Part shown: piece by piece, positions 62,901 to 64,000 of the stretch
Position numbering within the stretch: position 1 is the first letter of the stretch
Layout of the letters: the number at the start of each line of letters is the position of its first letter
Assembly (NCBI RefSeq): GCF_042680605.1
Contig: NZ_JBHUEE010000005.1
Span: forward strand, 263,225-327,224
Direction: 5' to 3'
DNA length: 64,000 nucleotides
Origin: Allobogoriella deserti
GTDB lineage: Bacteria; Actinomycetota; Actinomycetes; Actinomycetales; Actinomycetaceae
The notes under the pieces: model-generated
Database searches by the model: none
What the model saw: the letters and a program-made list of their open reading frames with translations, nothing else
What the model was told of the DNA's origin: nothing
Translations under genes and position numbers: made by a program

Positions 62901-63673
62901 TCGAGCTCAAGCTCGACCGTGTGCTCTGGGCTGATGCGCAACGTTCCGTCATTCGTATCCATGTCCACCACGACTGGCGTGGTCAGCAGGGGAGCCACAA
63001 CCGAAGCCCCCTCGCCGCGGTATGAGATGACAGCGTGGCCCCACACCACCTCGTACTGGTCTTGTTCGGAGTCGGCACGGAGGTGGAGTGCGTAGAGCTT
63101 GCTGTAGAGCGACCTGGCAGCGAAGTCCGGAGTAACCGACTCGACCCAGGCGGCCCAGGTCGTGGAGCGCCATTCGCAGAAGGCCTGGTCAATCTCCTCA
63201 CGAAGGTCTGCCCGGCGCTGCTGCACCTCGTCAGCAATGGCCTGGACGTGGTCGAAGTCCTGCTGGTCGGTAGGTATGTCGCCCGGCACCTGGCTGCGGA
63301 CCCAAGCGTCGATGGCGTCCGAGCGGACCCTGGGTTCTTGACTCGGCTCACAAATCGAGTCCCTATCGATGAAGGGATCGAGCGCGTCAGGCACCTCGAC
63401 CGGATCGGGTGCTGGCACCCGTCGCACCTGCAGCCATGTGGGCCGCTCCTGCGTCGGACCTAGGAGAACCGATCGATGGCTCGGGACGTCCTTCGGCCAC
63501 AACGTGAACTCGTGCTGGCGCACGTCCCGGACCGGCGCGGGCCCGATCTCGCGCGCCACCGCTGATAGGTAGTCGAGCAGCCGCGAACTCTGGTCGACCA
63601 CGCGGTGATGTGCTTCCGTACCTGCTTGACTCAATACTCGAGCCCTTTCATGCTGCTGGGTCAGCTCCACCAT
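59936..63673 (-). CDS. N-terminal part of the split helicase-nuclease: AAA/SF1 ATPase
   Basis: 1245 residues from ATG 63673; the last 25 or so are out-of-frame sequence after the indel near 60014-60022. Walker A VQGPPGTGKSHT at residues 415-426, Walker B-like VVIVDESSQCD at 1086-1096 and GDDKQTSP at about 1113-1120. In between are about 650 residues of helical insertion (many Glu/Leu/Arg repeats). The first 400 residues are an unrecognised N-terminal domain. Together with 58521-59990 the gene would encode about 1,717 residues. Large helicase-nucleases of this build are typical of phage and plasmid defence. With the frameshift it may be inactive. Confidence 0.75.
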   Translation of the reverse strand: MVELTQQHERARVLSQAGTEAHHRVVDQSSRLLDYLSAVAREIGPAPVRDVRQHEFTLWPKDVPSHRSVLLGPTQERPTWLQVRRVPAPDPVEVPDALDPFIDRDSICEPSQEPRVRSDAIDAWVRSQVPGDIPTDQQDFDHVQAIADEVQQRRADLREEIDQAFCEWRSTTWAAWVESVTPDFAARSLYSKLYALHLRADSEQDQYEVVWGHAVISYRGEGASVVAPLLTTPVVVDMDTNDGTLRISPEHTVELELDALEGTGLDGFEDLVGLRSKTREYPPDPWSAGELAEVRRKLIAPLGLDALLTDSTDPAPVGSTPMLNDGWVLMMRKRPLRQERFYDELAGKLRETERVPDALASVVADKDLVDDALRSIGHDVDADDGTASRILMPLPTNDDQERIARQLAHSRGVTVQGPPGTGKSHTIVNLLSHLVAQGKRVLVTAQNDQALRVLRDKIPEELRDLSIAVLGSTPAAMEELRSSAQSMQDSLSAIEPVREERRIAELGEMIDQIRENLRRTDLALVEALRSEQREYPLPTGPARAPQVAEWISEHRDVDVISDPVPPESVVPLTAGELTELRDLSRSIEASDAEQAVLDLPVDSWLPTAAELRQTFERVDALQSAVASLESSGLRVDAVDRLSRDELEAIAEMAAQEARALASLSGPWEQDLARAIRSANPAVTFTLEHNQTLQAKLDEARSMTSWVAGQEIEVPDGAPNVQLPLLRQWSERLAAGKKIPLFGARDLKALSDQVRIGGYPVTSAQQVDRVAWAVRLRTIQVEIRRLMASAYEPLGLPVPDGGSRFRFEAEQLVARVTVVHRWWSQTYPYLSARLIPLTTFTDPAGSVESLRRVAELISSAAARLDERELSAQVADLEARLADRRAQDNASGLWGDLESALQMRELGRWEQAQMEADRLAKFRPRLSRRTELAGRIADAGAPVWAHAILGSGGDSTVIDDPRDASTAWTLAAARTWLAGLHAESDTARLMERAHEEATDLRMLVVDLASRSARVRLKRNTRDRQRRALETWLTATRRAGKGTGKNAPRYLAQARTALPEAMGSVPVWIMPIYRVLENFDPRVSDPFDVVIVDESSQCDLLSLGVLALGEKSVVVGDDKQTSPQAVGVRTERIFDLQGQFIADLQGKSLLTMDESLYSVSGRAFPSTILLREHFRCVPEIIAFSNRYYNGKVLPLREVTVPEIGAPLRAVHVSDGASVRVGSTGSTAARRRCWWSRSPSASLIRTTRD

Positions 63674-63927
63674 GCCGTGCGCGACAGGGCAAGTCGTCGA
63701 TCCAGGACGTTGCCGGATGAGCCCTAGGCGTCAGCTTCAGTATCTCGTCCACCCGCCGCAGCCGGGCGCTTTCCGAGACAAGCTGCTGGGGTCGACAAAG
63801 CGCATCAATTCCGAGCCGTGTCGCCGGTCGAGTCCCATGTCATCGTTCGTTGCTCGCTCGATGCGGGACCGGCCGTCGTCACGATTGTTCCTGCTCGATG
63901 CGCAGGGGGGTGTCCCTATCTCTGCCG

Positions 63928-64000
63928 TCAAGCGGCGGCGGGGGTGGGTGGGTCGTAGAAGGCGCCGTTGCGGAGCATGGCGTGTAGGACGTCGATGCGA
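63928..64000 (-). CDS. C-terminal end of an IS110-type transposase (cut by window edge)
   Basis: The last 23 codons read RIDVLHAMLRNGAFYDPP and a short Pro/Ala tail before the stop at 63928, the typical end of actinobacterial IS110/IS116 transposases. The rest lies outside the window. The 254-bp gap to the helicase start holds no clear gene and may include the element end. Confidence 0.6.
   Translation of the reverse strand, partial: RIDVLHAMLRNGAFYDPPTPAAA

Noticed and set aside
63737..63931. 64-codon minus-strand frame near the right edge
   Set aside because: No motif and no ribosome site; it overlaps the transposase stop region, so probably chance.
1..64000. CRISPR arrays, tRNA and rRNA genes
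   Set aside because: No regularly spaced direct repeats and no cloverleaf or rRNA segment was noticed by reading; a dedicated tRNA or covariance search was not possible.

Overview
The window is very GC-rich and densely coded, with GTG and TTG starts, many 1-8 nt start/stop overlaps, Tat-type lipoproteins and an Lsr2-type DNA-binding domain. This points to a free-living, soil or plant-litter actinobacterium (perhaps Micrococcales; the genus cannot be read from the sequence). No rRNA, tRNA, CRISPR array or replication origin was seen. Nearly all of it is accessory catabolism: regulator, transporter and enzyme modules, each with its own IclR, GntR or LacI regulator.

Layout. (1) 1-11598: carbohydrate module with two GntR regulators, a hydroxypyruvate-isomerase-like enzyme, two large GHL6/beta-galactosidase-like proteins, a beta-hydroxyacid dehydrogenase, a sugar ABC importer and a D-2-hydroxyacid dehydrogenase. 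(2) 11667-12912: a small hypothetical gene and a secreted endonuclease/exonuclease/phosphatase-fold protein. (3) 13008-22851: aromatic module with an IclR regulator, NTF2/SnoaL-fold protein, LigW-like decarboxylase, aromatic-acid MFS transporter, stilbene-cleaving-type carotenoid oxygenase, aldehyde dehydrogenase, SDR and AGCS symporter. It reads like a pathway for lignin-type diaryl compounds through a stilbene. (4) 22895-30307 (minus): an uncharacterised peptide-type module: AroM, alpha/beta peptidase-like hydrolase, M29/NicX-like metalloprotein, OPT transporter, IclR, DUF1177 and PepE. (5) 30537-37780: a membrane protein, then a sugar-acid module (ABC importer, galactonate-dehydratase-like enzyme, unknown TIM-barrel-like enzyme, IclR). 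(6) 37869-45858: housekeeping and orphan genes: a class II aaRS-like orphan, a large membrane protein of foreign look, an ABC-2 exporter, an AlkZ-like glycosylase and an SDR. (7) 46082-54109: LacI regulator, FAD oxidoreductase and a complete Dpp/Opp-type importer. (8) 54214-57834: a divergent Nramp-like transporter, a 30-residue membrane microprotein and two Gfo/Idh/MocA dehydrogenases behind a strong LacI-type palindrome. (9) 57869-64000: a frameshifted small lipoprotein, a giant helicase-nuclease carrying an Lsr2-like DNA-binding domain (itself frameshifted), and the tail of an IS110-type transposase. This last stretch looks like a decaying defence or mobile region.

Several regulatory palindromes sit at the expected places and support the module boundaries. 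The most interesting points are the diaryl-catabolism cluster, the OPT/DUF1177/AroM/PepE cluster, the helicase-nuclease-Lsr2 fusion, and the Nramp-like transporter with its microprotein.
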